In this document: one piece after another, positions 25,911 through 34,321 of the stretch | How positions within the stretch are numbered: the stretch's first letter is position 1 | How the letters are laid out: the number at the start of each line of letters is the position of its first letter | Assembly (NCBI GenBank): GCA_002707495.1 | Contig: PAMZ01000003.1 | Coordinates: 1 to 64,000, forward strand | Direction: 5' to 3' | Source of the DNA: Halobacteriovoraceae bacterium | GTDB taxonomy: Bacteria > Bdellovibrionota > Bacteriovoracia > Bacteriovoracales > Bacteriovoracaceae | Length of the DNA: 64,000 nt | Translations under genes and position numbers: made by a program | The notes under the pieces: generated by a model | What the model was told of the DNA's origin: nothing | The model's input: only the letters and a program-made list of their open reading frames with translations | The model's database searches: none

Positions 25911-27348
25911 AGAATTAAATTATTTCTCTTTGTGGACCGCAAACTTAGGTGTTGTACCATGCTTTTCGTTGTGGTTCTTACGCTTTCTACCAGCTTTTTT
26001 AAGCTTTAAACGTCTTCTACATCTTGTTTGCATTGTTCGTGAAGCCATAATATTTTCCTTATTCAATTCGTCAATTTTATCAAAAAACAGAAGGTTATTA
26101 TTAACGTTTGGTGCTTGTATTGTCAAAGCTTTCTTGCTCTCAGCCAGTTTGTGCGAAGCAAAACCAGTCATTAACGAAGAAATCTTTCTCTCCAAAGGTG
26201 AGCAAACAGAAATCTCTATAAAAAACCTCGAAAATTACTCAATTGGAAATAAAGAGGTGCTTAAGCATAAGTATTTAAAATCTAAGGATCTTCTTATCCT
26301 AAAAGCTGCGAGTCTAGGCTTTTCAGACCTTATTATAAACACCAAAGATAATAAATATGCCTATAAAATATATGTCACATCAAAACGCTCTCAATTAAAG
26401 AAAATGGAAGCGGCAGGAGCTATTGAAAAAAGTGGTCTAGAGGTAAATACATTTTCCGATGTCATCTATGTCTCGGGAGAGATAAAAGACTTAAGAACTT
26501 ATCTGCTCTACCAAAAAATCCTCAAAGATGACTCACTGCAAGTTGTTTCAGAGGTAGGTCTAAAATCAAAATTTGCCTCAGACTTTATAGACAAACTCTA
26601 CAATGATTTTCGTAAAGCTGGCTTTGAATTCATCAGTTGTCAGCTCGTAGGAATAGATTTTTTCTGTCAATACTTGGGAGACTCTGGTCAACAAAGCCTA
26701 ATCAAAAAATACCAGCAGCAATTCTTCGTAAAGATCTCGCCCTTAGAATCAACAATGTCTTTAAAGCTAAAGCTTTATATCGTTTATATTAAGCAAAATG
26801 ACTCTATTCAAAGAGACTCTGGTCTTAATCAAATCTCTGCCTCCTTGAAAGACGCAATTGAATTAAATAAGAGATCACTAAGAACAGGAGATATTCTATT
26901 ACAAGACGAAGGGCTTGAGTCCTATCTTATAGCTAGTCCTGCTCTTTCAATATTAGGAGGAGAAAACTTTGAAGTCAGCATAGGAGAGGAACAACCTATT
27001 ATAAACCAAACTGCGACTTCACAAACAACCACTTTCAAATTCTCAGGAATAAAATTCAAAGGAAAATTAGAAAGCTTAGGAAATCATTATAAACTTAAAT
27101 ATCAAACTGAGATTACAGAGAGTGGACAGTCCAATTTCTCAGGTCCGAGGGGGAAATCTGCTTTTCTTATAGATCTAGACCAAACAAAAGAAATTTTGGA
27201 ATTCGAATTAGATCAAAAAAGTTTTACGAAGCAATCAGTGCCCTGGTTAAGCGCTCTCCCCTATTTAGGTGAGTTACTCCAAAAAAATGAAACGCAGTTT
27301 GGTCAATCCATACTCAAGTTTTTTATTACCGTAGAGGAAGATAAATGA
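25900..27348 (+). CDS. CpaC/RcpA-type secretin of the Tad locus (N-terminus uncertain)
   Basis: Outer-membrane channel subunit. The first domain after the signal peptide (LSKGEQTEISIKNL to YKIYVTSK) matches the secretin N-terminal pilus-formation domain. The C-terminal half has the secretin closing motif (VPWLSALPYLGELLQ followed by LKFFITVE). The ATG at 25900 has AGAAGGA ahead and overlaps the previous stop, but the first 58 residues are Phe/Leu-rich and lie antisense to a small basic gene at 25920-26048. A perfect signal peptide (SKNRRLLLTFGACIVKAFLL, then cleavage after CEA) begins near residue 61 with no ATG or GTG nearby; an ATT at 26074 is the only well-placed codon. Confidence 0.75.
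   Translation: MINRELNYFSLWTANLGVVPCFSLWFLRFLPAFLSFKRLLHLVCIVREAIIFSLFNSSILSKNRRLLLTFGACIVKAFLLSASLCEAKPVINEEIFLSKGEQTEISIKNLENYSIGNKEVLKHKYLKSKDLLILKAASLGFSDLIINTKDNKYAYKIYVTSKRSQLKKMEAAGAIEKSGLEVNTFSDVIYVSGEIKDLRTYLLYQKILKDDSLQVVSEVGLKSKFASDFIDKLYNDFRKAGFEFISCQLVGIDFFCQYLGDSGQQSLIKKYQQQFFVKISPLESTMSLKLKLYIVYIKQNDSIQRDSGLNQISASLKDAIELNKRSLRTGDILLQDEGLESYLIASPALSILGGENFEVSIGEEQPIINQTATSQTTTFKFSGIKFKGKLESLGNHYKLKYQTEITESGQSNFSGPRGKSAFLIDLDQTKEILEFELDQKSFTKQSVPWLSALPYLGELLQKNETQFGQSILKFFITVEEDK
25920..26048 (-). CDS. Hidden 42-residue, very basic protein antisense to the secretin 5' end
   Basis: Starts MASRTMQTRCRRRLK and ends HGTTPKFAVHKEK; about 40% of residues are Lys, Arg or His. It has its own ATG with AAGGA at a proper distance and a near-consensus sigma-70 promoter (26098-26126) on the same strand. 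The overlapping plus-strand frame is unusually Phe/Leu-rich, as expected for the antisense of a lysine-rich gene, which suggests this is the selected strand. The composition recalls small ribosome- or nucleic-acid-associated proteins, but no named family can be claimed. It interrupts the plus-strand pilus operon. Confidence 0.7.
   Translation of the reverse strand: MASRTMQTRCRRRLKLKKAGRKRKNHNEKHGTTPKFAVHKEK
26098..26126 (-). promoter_or_regulatory. Strong sigma-70 promoter for the antisense basic gene
   Basis: TTGACA (26121-26126) and TAATAA (26098-26103) with exactly 17 bp between, on the minus strand. The start would fall near 26091, giving a leader of about 40 nt to the ATG at 26048. It lies inside the secretin signal-peptide coding region. 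Confidence 0.7.
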
Positions 27349-28382
27349 TTGCTGAAATTCAAAAACCAAAAGAGAAGTTTCAAATCGCCCTAAACAAGGG
27401 AAAGGTTCTGGCCTCTCACGAACTGATAAGTGAGAACTTTGAAGACTCGCAGATAAAAAGTCTCATTTTATCTTGGTATAGAAATATTACAAAAATGGAT
27501 TTTCTCCCCAATCTTCCTGAAGATATTGAAGAGATTATTTTTCACTCCCCGACGAATATCATTTTTAAACAAAGACAAAAGCAAACCGAAATCGATTGTG
27601 ACTTAACAAAAGAAGACTTCACAATTCTTTTAGATCATTTAGCCTTAAAAAATAATGTTAATTGGAATCTGAAGTCTCCTTTCGTTTCATTTTTTAGTAC
27701 CTTTAGAGAGCGTAAAGTGCGAATGACGATGATCCATGGAGCCACTAACCAAGAGTTAAAGGCAAAAATCTTTATCAGATTTCTTAATGAGAATTTGATC
27801 CCCATTAGTAGCTATGGTGAAACTGGTATCAGCGTCGCTGAGAAAGTCAAAGAGAAGAAGAATATCTTAGTTTGCGGAGCTACCGGAAGCGGTAAAACAA
27901 CTTTTATGAACTCTCTGATGCAAAGTATACCCAACTCTGATCACACCATCATCTTAGAGGATACCAAGGAGTTAATATCTCCTCATGACAATATAACCAA
28001 TTTTTTAAGTGACCCAGACCAAGGGGAAGAATATAGTCTCCTATCCTATTTGAAATTTGCTATGCGGATGACTCCAGACAGAATTATTATTGGAGAATTA
28101 AGAGCAAAAGAAGTTGAACCACTTCTCTCTGCACTAAACAGTGGGCACAACGGCGTTATTAGCTCTATTCACGCAAATAATGCTCCCGCTGCACTCGAAA
28201 AATTTGCGCTACTTTGTCAGCTCTATGGGAAAGCCGATTTAAATTATAATCTGGTTTTAAAGCTTATCTGCCAAAATATCGATTATGTTGTTCACCTGGA
28301 AAATAAAAATATATCCCAGGTGATCCAAGTTTTTGGCTCAGATGAAGGACAAATATTCTTTGAAGAATTAGTCTCTTTTTAG
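27345..28382 (+). CDS. cpaF: CpaF/TadA-type secretion ATPase
   Basis: 345-aa hexameric traffic ATPase of the VirB11/CpaF family that powers pilus assembly at the inner membrane. Walker A GATGSGKTT at 178-186, Asp box LEDTKEL, Walker B RIIIGELR, and the His box region GHNGVISSIHANN. It overlaps the secretin stop (ATGA) and ends inside ettA (convergent, 15 bp overlap). It is somewhat shorter at the N-terminus than typical CpaF. Confidence 0.92.
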   Translation: MIAEIQKPKEKFQIALNKGKVLASHELISENFEDSQIKSLILSWYRNITKMDFLPNLPEDIEEIIFHSPTNIIFKQRQKQTEIDCDLTKEDFTILLDHLALKNNVNWNLKSPFVSFFSTFRERKVRMTMIHGATNQELKAKIFIRFLNENLIPISSYGETGISVAEKVKEKKNILVCGATGSGKTTFMNSLMQSIPNSDHTIILEDTKELISPHDNITNFLSDPDQGEEYSLLSYLKFAMRMTPDRIIIGELRAKEVEPLLSALNSGHNGVISSIHANNAPAALEKFALLCQLYGKADLNYNLVLKLICQNIDYVVHLENKNISQVIQVFGSDEGQIFFEELVSF

Positions 28383-30041
28383 TTTTTTATAACTAATTCT
28401 GTGAGGAACTTCAGCCTCATCTCCAAGTCGACGTTTTTTATCTTCCATATAATCCGAGAAGTTTCCTTCAAACCAAACCACTTGAGAGTTTCCTTCAAAA
28501 GCAAGAATATGGGTCGCTAGTCTATCGATAAAGTATCTATCGTGGGAGATAACTACCGCACAACCCGCATAGTCTTCCAGTGCTTCTTCTAGAGCACGAA
28601 GTGTGTTTACATCAAGATCGTTTGTCGGCTCATCCAAAAGAAGAACGTTTCCACCTTCACGAAGCATTTTTGCCAAGTGAACTCTATTTCTCTCCCCACC
28701 AGAAAGTTCAGACACTTTTTTCTTTTGATCCTCACCAGAAAAATTAAATTTTGAAATATAGGCACGAGCATTAACTTCTTTTCCAGCAACTTCAATGACA
28801 TCAAGTCCATCAGCTACGACTTCAATAATATTTTTATTAGGATCCATCTCACGGCTTTGATCAACATAGGCCAGATCAACTGTGTCCCCTACGACGAAGT
28901 CACCACTATCTGGTTTTTCTTCTCCCGTAATCATTTTAAAGAGTGTGGTCTTACCAGCCCCGTTAGGCCCGATAATCCCAACGATCCCCCCGGGAGGAAG
29001 TTTAAAGGAGAGGTCTTCATAAAGAAGTTTATCTCCAAAAGCTTTAGAGACATGGTCGGCATTGATAACAACATCGCCAAGTCTTGGACCGCTTGGAATG
29101 AAAAGAGCATTCGTTTCGTTTCTCTTTTCGTTCTTACTGTCTTCAAGCATTTTATTATAGTTATTAATCCTCGCCTTACCTTTGGCCTGTCTCGCTTTTT
29201 GAGATGAATTGATGAATTCAAGTTCTCTTTTAAGCGCTTTTTGTCTTTTTGATTCAGATTTTTCTTCTTGTTCAAGTCTTTTCGCTTTTTGCTCAAGCCA
29301 AGTTGTATAGTTTCCTTCCCAAGGAATTCCATGACCACGGTCAAGTTCAAGAATCCAACCTGCAACATTATCTAAAAAGTACCTATCGTGGGTGATCGCA
29401 ATAACTGTCCCTTTATAAGCTTGAAGATGTCTTTCAAGCCAAAAGACCGTTTCCGCATCAAGATGGTTAGTAGGTTCATCCAAGAGAAGTACATCCGGCT
29501 CTTGTAAAAGAAGTCTACATAAAGCAACTCTTCTTTTTTCCCCTCCAGATAGGTTTTCACATTTTTGATCTGCATCTGGACACCGAAGAGCATCCATCGC
29601 TAGATCTAATTTGGAATCAAGATCCCATATATTATGAGCATCCATTTTATCTTGTAATTTTCCTTGCTCCTCTAATAACGCATCCATATCAGCATCAGGA
29701 TCAGCAAATTTTTCATTGATAGCCTCATAGGCATCACGAATGGCCACTAACTCGGCACAACCTTCTTCTACAACATCGCGAACAGTTTTTTCGGGATCAA
29801 GTTTTGGTTCCTGTTCAAGATAGCCTACAGAGATGCCTTTTGAGAGATTTACATCGCCACTATAATCAGTATCAATTCCAGCTATAATTCTTAAAAGAGT
29901 CGATTTACCCGCACCGTTAAGACCAAGAACACCTATTTTGGCGCCATAGAAAAATGATAACGATACGTCCTTTATAACAGTTTTTTTACCTGGGTAGGTT
30001 TTAGAAACTCTAGACATTGAGAAAATGATCTTCTGACTCAT
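28368..30041 (-). CDS. ettA: Energy-dependent translational throttle protein EttA (ABC-F)
   Basis: Soluble twin-ATPase that binds the ribosomal E site and gates translation according to ATP/ADP. ABC1: GLNGAGKST (residue 40 on), LSGGEKRRVALC, LLLDEPTNHLD. A linker with the ABC-F arm and a basic helix follows. ABC2: GPNGAGKTT, LSGGERNRVHLA, LLLDEPTNDLD. 557 aa matches EttA. It separates the TadC-like gene from the rest of the Tad locus. Confidence 0.94.
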   Translation of the reverse strand: MSQKIIFSMSRVSKTYPGKKTVIKDVSLSFFYGAKIGVLGLNGAGKSTLLRIIAGIDTDYSGDVNLSKGISVGYLEQEPKLDPEKTVRDVVEEGCAELVAIRDAYEAINEKFADPDADMDALLEEQGKLQDKMDAHNIWDLDSKLDLAMDALRCPDADQKCENLSGGEKRRVALCRLLLQEPDVLLLDEPTNHLDAETVFWLERHLQAYKGTVIAITHDRYFLDNVAGWILELDRGHGIPWEGNYTTWLEQKAKRLEQEEKSESKRQKALKRELEFINSSQKARQAKGKARINNYNKMLEDSKNEKRNETNALFIPSGPRLGDVVINADHVSKAFGDKLLYEDLSFKLPPGGIVGIIGPNGAGKTTLFKMITGEEKPDSGDFVVGDTVDLAYVDQSREMDPNKNIIEVVADGLDVIEVAGKEVNARAYISKFNFSGEDQKKKVSELSGGERNRVHLAKMLREGGNVLLLDEPTNDLDVNTLRALEEALEDYAGCAVVISHDRYFIDRLATHILAFEGNSQVVWFEGNFSDYMEDKKRRLGDEAEVPHRISYKKLKRD

Positions 30042-30117
30042 ATTGAAATACCTTTTGTTATTGTCCCGGTATCATAGAACAGGCCTTACACTCAGTAAAT
30101 ATCAAATCAATTGCGAG

Positions 30118-30963
30118 CTAAATCCCCACCTGTCCAATAACCAGGCCTATTGAGTAGAAGTAACCTGGAATAACAAAGAGAAGAAAGCTCAATAGCTTAA
30201 CTCCAAGCAGTAATTTCTCCATTTTCTCAAGACTCACTTCATAATGATCCCAAATCTCTTCAACCAACAGATTAAGCTCTTCTTTTGGCAAAGTCCCTTT
30301 TGTTTTAATTGTCCTAAGGTAGAACTCTAGTCTCTGGATGATACTAAAATGCTTTTTTGAAGATTTCTTCTGATCTAAGTACTCCTCCATTTCAGTTTTT
30401 ATCTCATGCAAAGGACGCGAAGTTTTAACCAAGCATCTAACCTTGTAAATCATTTTAAACAGGGGAAGAAAGGGTGCACAAATTCTCATTTTGATAGATT
30501 TAACCACTTGGGAAAAAAGATAGGATCCAATTATCTGCCAGAGAAGAATTAAACTAATATCAACAATCTCGAGCGAAAAGCCCAAGGTAGCTGTCATATG
30601 TAAAAGCATAAACCAGGTAAAAGCGCACATTGAGATATACTGTAAAAAACTGGTTTGAATGATTCCTTTAATCTTTCGATCAGACTTAATATCTAGATTG
30701 AGAGCTTTGCGAAGCTCCTGGAAAGCTGAATTGGGGTTAATCCCGTATTTTTTTTCTAGAGCTTTCATATCCCAAATCATTAAGTGATAAAATTTATACT
30801 CAGGAAGCTCTAAATGTGGGTCAAAATTTACTAATTGCTGAGCGATGACTTCGGGTTGAGTCAGGCCTCTAGATGTAGACTTAAATAAACTTTCAATTGA
30901 AATAGGATACAAATGAAGCGCAGCAATAAGAATACAGCCTAAAATAAGAATTCCATAGAACAT
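30118..30963 (-). CDS. TadC/GspF-like inner-membrane protein
   Basis: 281 aa from the ATG at 30963, which has GGGGAGGG seven bases ahead (the frame is open to 31014). One membrane segment at the N-terminus, two in the middle (MCAFTWFMLLHMTATLGF and IVDISLILLWQIIGSYLF) and one or two at the end (LLSFLLFVIPGYFYSIGLVI) around soluble helical stretches, a layout like the F-domain platform proteins TadB/TadC. The assignment rests on topology and on the Tad locus nearby; sequence similarity is weak. Confidence 0.6.
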   Translation of the reverse strand: MFYGILILGCILIAALHLYPISIESLFKSTSRGLTQPEVIAQQLVNFDPHLELPEYKFYHLMIWDMKALEKKYGINPNSAFQELRKALNLDIKSDRKIKGIIQTSFLQYISMCAFTWFMLLHMTATLGFSLEIVDISLILLWQIIGSYLFSQVVKSIKMRICAPFLPLFKMIYKVRCLVKTSRPLHEIKTEMEEYLDQKKSSKKHFSIIQRLEFYLRTIKTKGTLPKEELNLLVEEIWDHYEVSLEKMEKLLLGVKLLSFLLFVIPGYFYSIGLVIGQVGI

Positions 30964-30977
30964 GATTGTCCCTCCCC

Positions 30978-31008
30978 TTGACATACAGCAGCGTTGAGGG
31001 CATATACG
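30978..31008 (+). promoter_or_regulatory. Sigma-70 promoter with start at the ATG of the 31013 gene
   Basis: TTGACA (30978-30983), 17-19 bp, then CATATA/TATACG (31001-31008). The predicted transcription start coincides with the ATG at 31013, and no ribosome binding site is present, so the mRNA may be leaderless. Confidence 0.55.
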
Positions 31009-31012
31009 TCTC

Positions 31013-31324
31013 ATGCAAAATACCCTAACAGAAATTTCTCCAGGCCAGGAATCTCATCAAACTGATGAGCACCAAAAATTCGTTATTGAAATGATCGAAA
31101 AATTTGGTGACTTAACTAAGGAAGAACTCTCTACTATCAAGGACGAGCTTCAGCAGATTTGCTTAGAATTTGACCCTTATCAGCCTCAGCAAATTTCTCA
31201 GGAACTAAAAACATCTCTTAAAAAATACAGATTAGATGAGATGTTGGAAAATCCATTTACTTTTACTAATAATCTACTTCGAATACTTACCAGCGTTGAA
31301 ACTGAGTATAAGCTAAGAAGTTAA
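31013..31324 (+). CDS. Small acidic cytoplasmic protein of unknown function
   Basis: 103 aa, acidic and helical, without signal peptide or membrane segment. ATG at 31013 with no Shine-Dalgarno (see promoter entry). It sits 24 bp ahead of the methyltransferase gene, so the two may be co-transcribed. No family recognised. Confidence 0.6.
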   Translation: MQNTLTEISPGQESHQTDEHQKFVIEMIEKFGDLTKEELSTIKDELQQICLEFDPYQPQQISQELKTSLKKYRLDEMLENPFTFTNNLLRILTSVETEYKLRS

Positions 31325-31348
31325 AACGAAACGAACAAATGAGGGCGC

Positions 31349-32533
31349 TTGAAAACTTATTCATTGCATCCCATATCTAATAAATATATCCGCCAAGGTC
31401 ACCCTTGGATAACCTTAGATGAATATTCTAAAAAATTCGCGCGCCATGAGCAGTTCATCGTCTCTAAGGGGCATACGGCTCTCCTTATCCACGATCCTGA
31501 CCATCATCAAATTAGAGCTCGTGTTTGGAGTTTAACAGGAAATTTTGAAGAACAAATTAGACGTTTTCCAAACGAGTTAGAAAAAAGAATTAATGAGGCG
31601 ATAGAGAAGCGAACGAAAAATAATTTTGAAAGAGAGAACTTCTATCTTTGTTTTGGTGAGTCAGATCGACTTCCGGGTTTATTTATTCAAAAACTTGGAG
31701 ATCATCTTCTCGTTCAATACTTTGCATTCTATTGGCAAAAATTCAGTAAAGATATTGTACGAATATTACAAAGCTCCATGCAAGAGTACTATAAAGAGAA
31801 ATTTATCCCTGAAAATATTTGGATTCAAATGAGGGCCGGAAAACAAGAGGCTCCCATATGTTTTAATAAAGGACAGAGTACGAGTGAATTTACACTTAAA
31901 GAGTTTGGCCTAAGCTACAAATTAAAGCTTGGCAATACTTATGATCACGGTCTCTACACCGATATGGCTGCCATTCGCCAACAAACCACTAGTTTTATCG
32001 GTGGTGCTAGAAACTTTCTTAATCTCTATTCATACACCGGTGCTTACTCTCTATTTGCTCTTAGTCTAGGAGTTCCAGAGGTTCATAGTGTCGATCTCTC
32101 AAAGAAATATTTGAATTGGCTCGAAGAGAATTTAGAGTTAAATAGTTTCGAAGGGGCCCATACTTCACATCTAGGATCAGTCAAAGAAAAACTGAATGCT
32201 TTCATAAAAGAGGGTTTAAAGTTTGATGCCATCTTGAGTGATCCACCAAGTAGCTCATCAGACGGTAAAAAGAAAACGAATGCCATGAATAGTTACAAAA
32301 CTGAGCTCCCTTTAATGTGCGAACTATTAAACAAGGGTGGTCACCTCATCGTTTTTCTGAATACTCACCAGGTTTCTCCGAGAAAATTCCAGCAAAAGAT
32401 TCTCGATATTTTAAAAGAAAAAAAACTAAAACTTAAGGTCATAAAAACCCTGCGTCTTTCTCAGGACTGCCCCACTCACAAGGGATTTCCCGAGGGAGAT
32501 TACCTCAAAGGAATTGTCCTTCAAAAGCTATGA
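31349..32533 (+). CDS. Class I SAM-dependent 23S rRNA methyltransferase, RlmI-like
   Basis: 394 aa with the COG1092 plan: N-terminal PUA-like domain (HPWITLDEY onward), a central GESDRLPGLFIQKLGDHLLV segment, then a Rossmann methyltransferase with LNLYSYTGAYSLFAL (motif I), VDLSKKYLNWLEEN (motif II) and SDPPSSS (motif IV). Probably a 5-methylcytosine methyltransferase; the exact rRNA base cannot be read from the sequence. The TTG at 31349 with a closely spaced GAGGG is the likely start. It overlaps the ABC gene by ATGA. Confidence 0.85.
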   Translation: MKTYSLHPISNKYIRQGHPWITLDEYSKKFARHEQFIVSKGHTALLIHDPDHHQIRARVWSLTGNFEEQIRRFPNELEKRINEAIEKRTKNNFERENFYLCFGESDRLPGLFIQKLGDHLLVQYFAFYWQKFSKDIVRILQSSMQEYYKEKFIPENIWIQMRAGKQEAPICFNKGQSTSEFTLKEFGLSYKLKLGNTYDHGLYTDMAAIRQQTTSFIGGARNFLNLYSYTGAYSLFALSLGVPEVHSVDLSKKYLNWLEENLELNSFEGAHTSHLGSVKEKLNAFIKEGLKFDAILSDPPSSSSDGKKKTNAMNSYKTELPLMCELLNKGGHLIVFLNTHQVSPRKFQQKILDILKEKKLKLKVIKTLRLSQDCPTHKGFPEGDYLKGIVLQKL

Positions 32534-33513
32534 TAAAAGTCGAACACCTTTGTAAAAACTTTTCCGTTCATAAAAAAGAGCCGGGGTTTAAAGGATCAGT
32601 TGCCTCACTTTTTAATCGTCAATACACCACCAAAAAAGCTCTTATTGATTTCAACCTTACAATCAATGAAGGAGAAATTATTGGCCTGATTGGATCCAAT
32701 GGTGCGGGTAAAACAACACTGACAAAAATTTTGTCGGGAATCATTCATCCCACCTCGGGAAAGGTTTCGGTTCTAGGCTTTAATCCATGGGATAAGCCAA
32801 ACGAATATAGGCAAAAAATGGCTCTCATTATGGGCCAAAAAGCCCAATTATGGTGGGATTTACCGGCACTAGATGGTTTTTTACTGCTAAAAGAAATCTA
32901 TCAGATTCCAACGCGAGATTTTTATGATCGAATTGAATTTCTTTCAGAGTACTTGCAAATAAAAGAGCAGTTAAATATTCAAGTCCGAAGACTCAGTCTT
33001 GGGGAGAGAATGAAAGTTGAATTGATGGCAGCACTTCTCCATCAACCTAAAGTCATTTTCCTTGATGAACCCACAATAGGTCTTGATCTAACGGCCCAAA
33101 AGGCTGTCAGAAGATTTATCAAAGAATACAGAAAACAATATAACCCCATGATGATTCTCACCAGCCACTATATGGATGATATCGAAGAGCTATGCGAGAG
33201 GATCGTTATCATGAAGGAAGGGCAAAAAGTTTTTGATGGGAATATCGAAAATCTTCATCAAAAATATGCCTCAAAAAAAGTTATCAAATTACACGTTTTT
33301 GAAGATGATCAAAGAGCTGAGCTTATAAATAGATTTCCAAAAAGCCTTGGTCAAATCGAGGAGATTGGTAAGACGGTTCAAATCATTACCCCTCGAGAAA
33401 ATGTATCTGAGAGTTCTAAATTCGCTCTTAATTGTTCAGAGATTAACGATTTTTCAATTTCAGAGCAAGATATTGGAAATATTATTGAGTCGATCCAAAG
33501 GTCGGGTCATTAA
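32530..33513 (+). CDS. ABC-2 type exporter, ATP-binding protein
   Basis: 327 aa of the COG4586 type. Walker A GSNGAGKTT, Q-loop MGQKAQLWWDLP, signature LSLGERMKVELM, Walker B VIFLDEPTIGLD, H-loop SHYMDD. The long insertion before Walker A (residues 15-35) and the LWWDLP Q-loop are usual in this branch. First of three coupled genes forming one exporter; substrate unknown. Confidence 0.93.
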   Translation: MIKVEHLCKNFSVHKKEPGFKGSVASLFNRQYTTKKALIDFNLTINEGEIIGLIGSNGAGKTTLTKILSGIIHPTSGKVSVLGFNPWDKPNEYRQKMALIMGQKAQLWWDLPALDGFLLLKEIYQIPTRDFYDRIEFLSEYLQIKEQLNIQVRRLSLGERMKVELMAALLHQPKVIFLDEPTIGLDLTAQKAVRRFIKEYRKQYNPMMILTSHYMDDIEELCERIVIMKEGQKVFDGNIENLHQKYASKKVIKLHVFEDDQRAELINRFPKSLGQIEEIGKTVQIITPRENVSESSKFALNCSEINDFSISEQDIGNIIESIQRSGH

Positions 33514-33514
33514 G

Positions 33515-34321
33515 ATGACTAAAGTTTACCGACAAGTTTTTTTTATGGAACTTCGTAATCTCCTCACCTACCGGGCTGATTTTTGGATTAATTTTTTTGG
33601 TCAAACTTTTTTTTCCTTAGTCGTAGCCTATTACCTTTGGCTTTCTGTCTTTGAATATACTGGTAGCCAATCCATGCAAGGGTACACTCTTCAAGGAATC
33701 ATTTTTTACTATCTTATGGCCCCACTTATATCACGCATACAACAAGGACAAGGGATTGGATTTGCCGCTAGAGAAATTTATGATGGACAGCTAAATAAGT
33801 ATCTTCTCTATCCTCTCAATTATTTTGGTTATAAATTTGCAGCTTATTTTGCCTACTCGAGCTTTTACATCGGACAGCTTTTTCTCATTCTATTCTTATA
33901 CAATTTATTTTTTTATGACCCAAGCGTTTATCAATTCTCACTGGCCGGTATTTTTCTTTTCTTAATAGCGATGACGTTGGCCTGTGTTTTATTTTTCTTC
34001 CTCTTTAGCCTGACAGAGTTTTTGGCTTTCTGGTTTGATAATACATGGAGCTTGGGGGTTATATTGCGCTTTGGAACATCATTCTTTGGAGGTGGTTTAA
34101 TACCTCTAAAATTTTTTCCAGATTGGGCGTTAGAAATTTTAGAGTTTACACCTTTTCCCTACCTCATAGATTTTCCTCTAAAGGCTTTAAACCTAGATTT
34201 AACCGTTATGGAGTTTTCAAAGTCTTTTAGTATTTCTTTGGTGTGGACCCTATTTTTTGTTTTTGCCTCTTTAAAACTATGGAATAAGGGCCAATATAAA
34301 TACACCGGAGTGGGAATATGA
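33515..34321 (+). CDS. ABC-2 type exporter, permease subunit 1
   Basis: 268 aa from the ATG at 33515, one base after the upstream stop. Six predicted membrane helices with a short N-terminal amphipathic helix (VYRQVFFMELRNLLTYRADF), typical of the ABC-2 permeases that accompany COG4586 ATPases. Overlaps the next permease by ATGA. Forms a heterodimeric pore with it. Confidence 0.88.
   Translation: MTKVYRQVFFMELRNLLTYRADFWINFFGQTFFSLVVAYYLWLSVFEYTGSQSMQGYTLQGIIFYYLMAPLISRIQQGQGIGFAAREIYDGQLNKYLLYPLNYFGYKFAAYFAYSSFYIGQLFLILFLYNLFFYDPSVYQFSLAGIFLFLIAMTLACVLFFFLFSLTEFLAFWFDNTWSLGVILRFGTSFFGGGLIPLKFFPDWALEILEFTPFPYLIDFPLKALNLDLTVMEFSKSFSISLVWTLFFVFASLKLWNKGQYKYTGVGI

Noticed and set aside
28931-29368. 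Minus-strand 145-codon ORF in another frame
   Set aside because: It lies wholly within the ettA coding frame, which has full ABC-F motifs; the Lys-rich product is a frame-shadow of the linker.
33347-33514. N-terminal extension of the first ABC-2 permease
   Set aside because: It overlaps the ATPase gene in another frame; the ATG at 33515 directly follows the ATPase stop and gives the family N-terminus.
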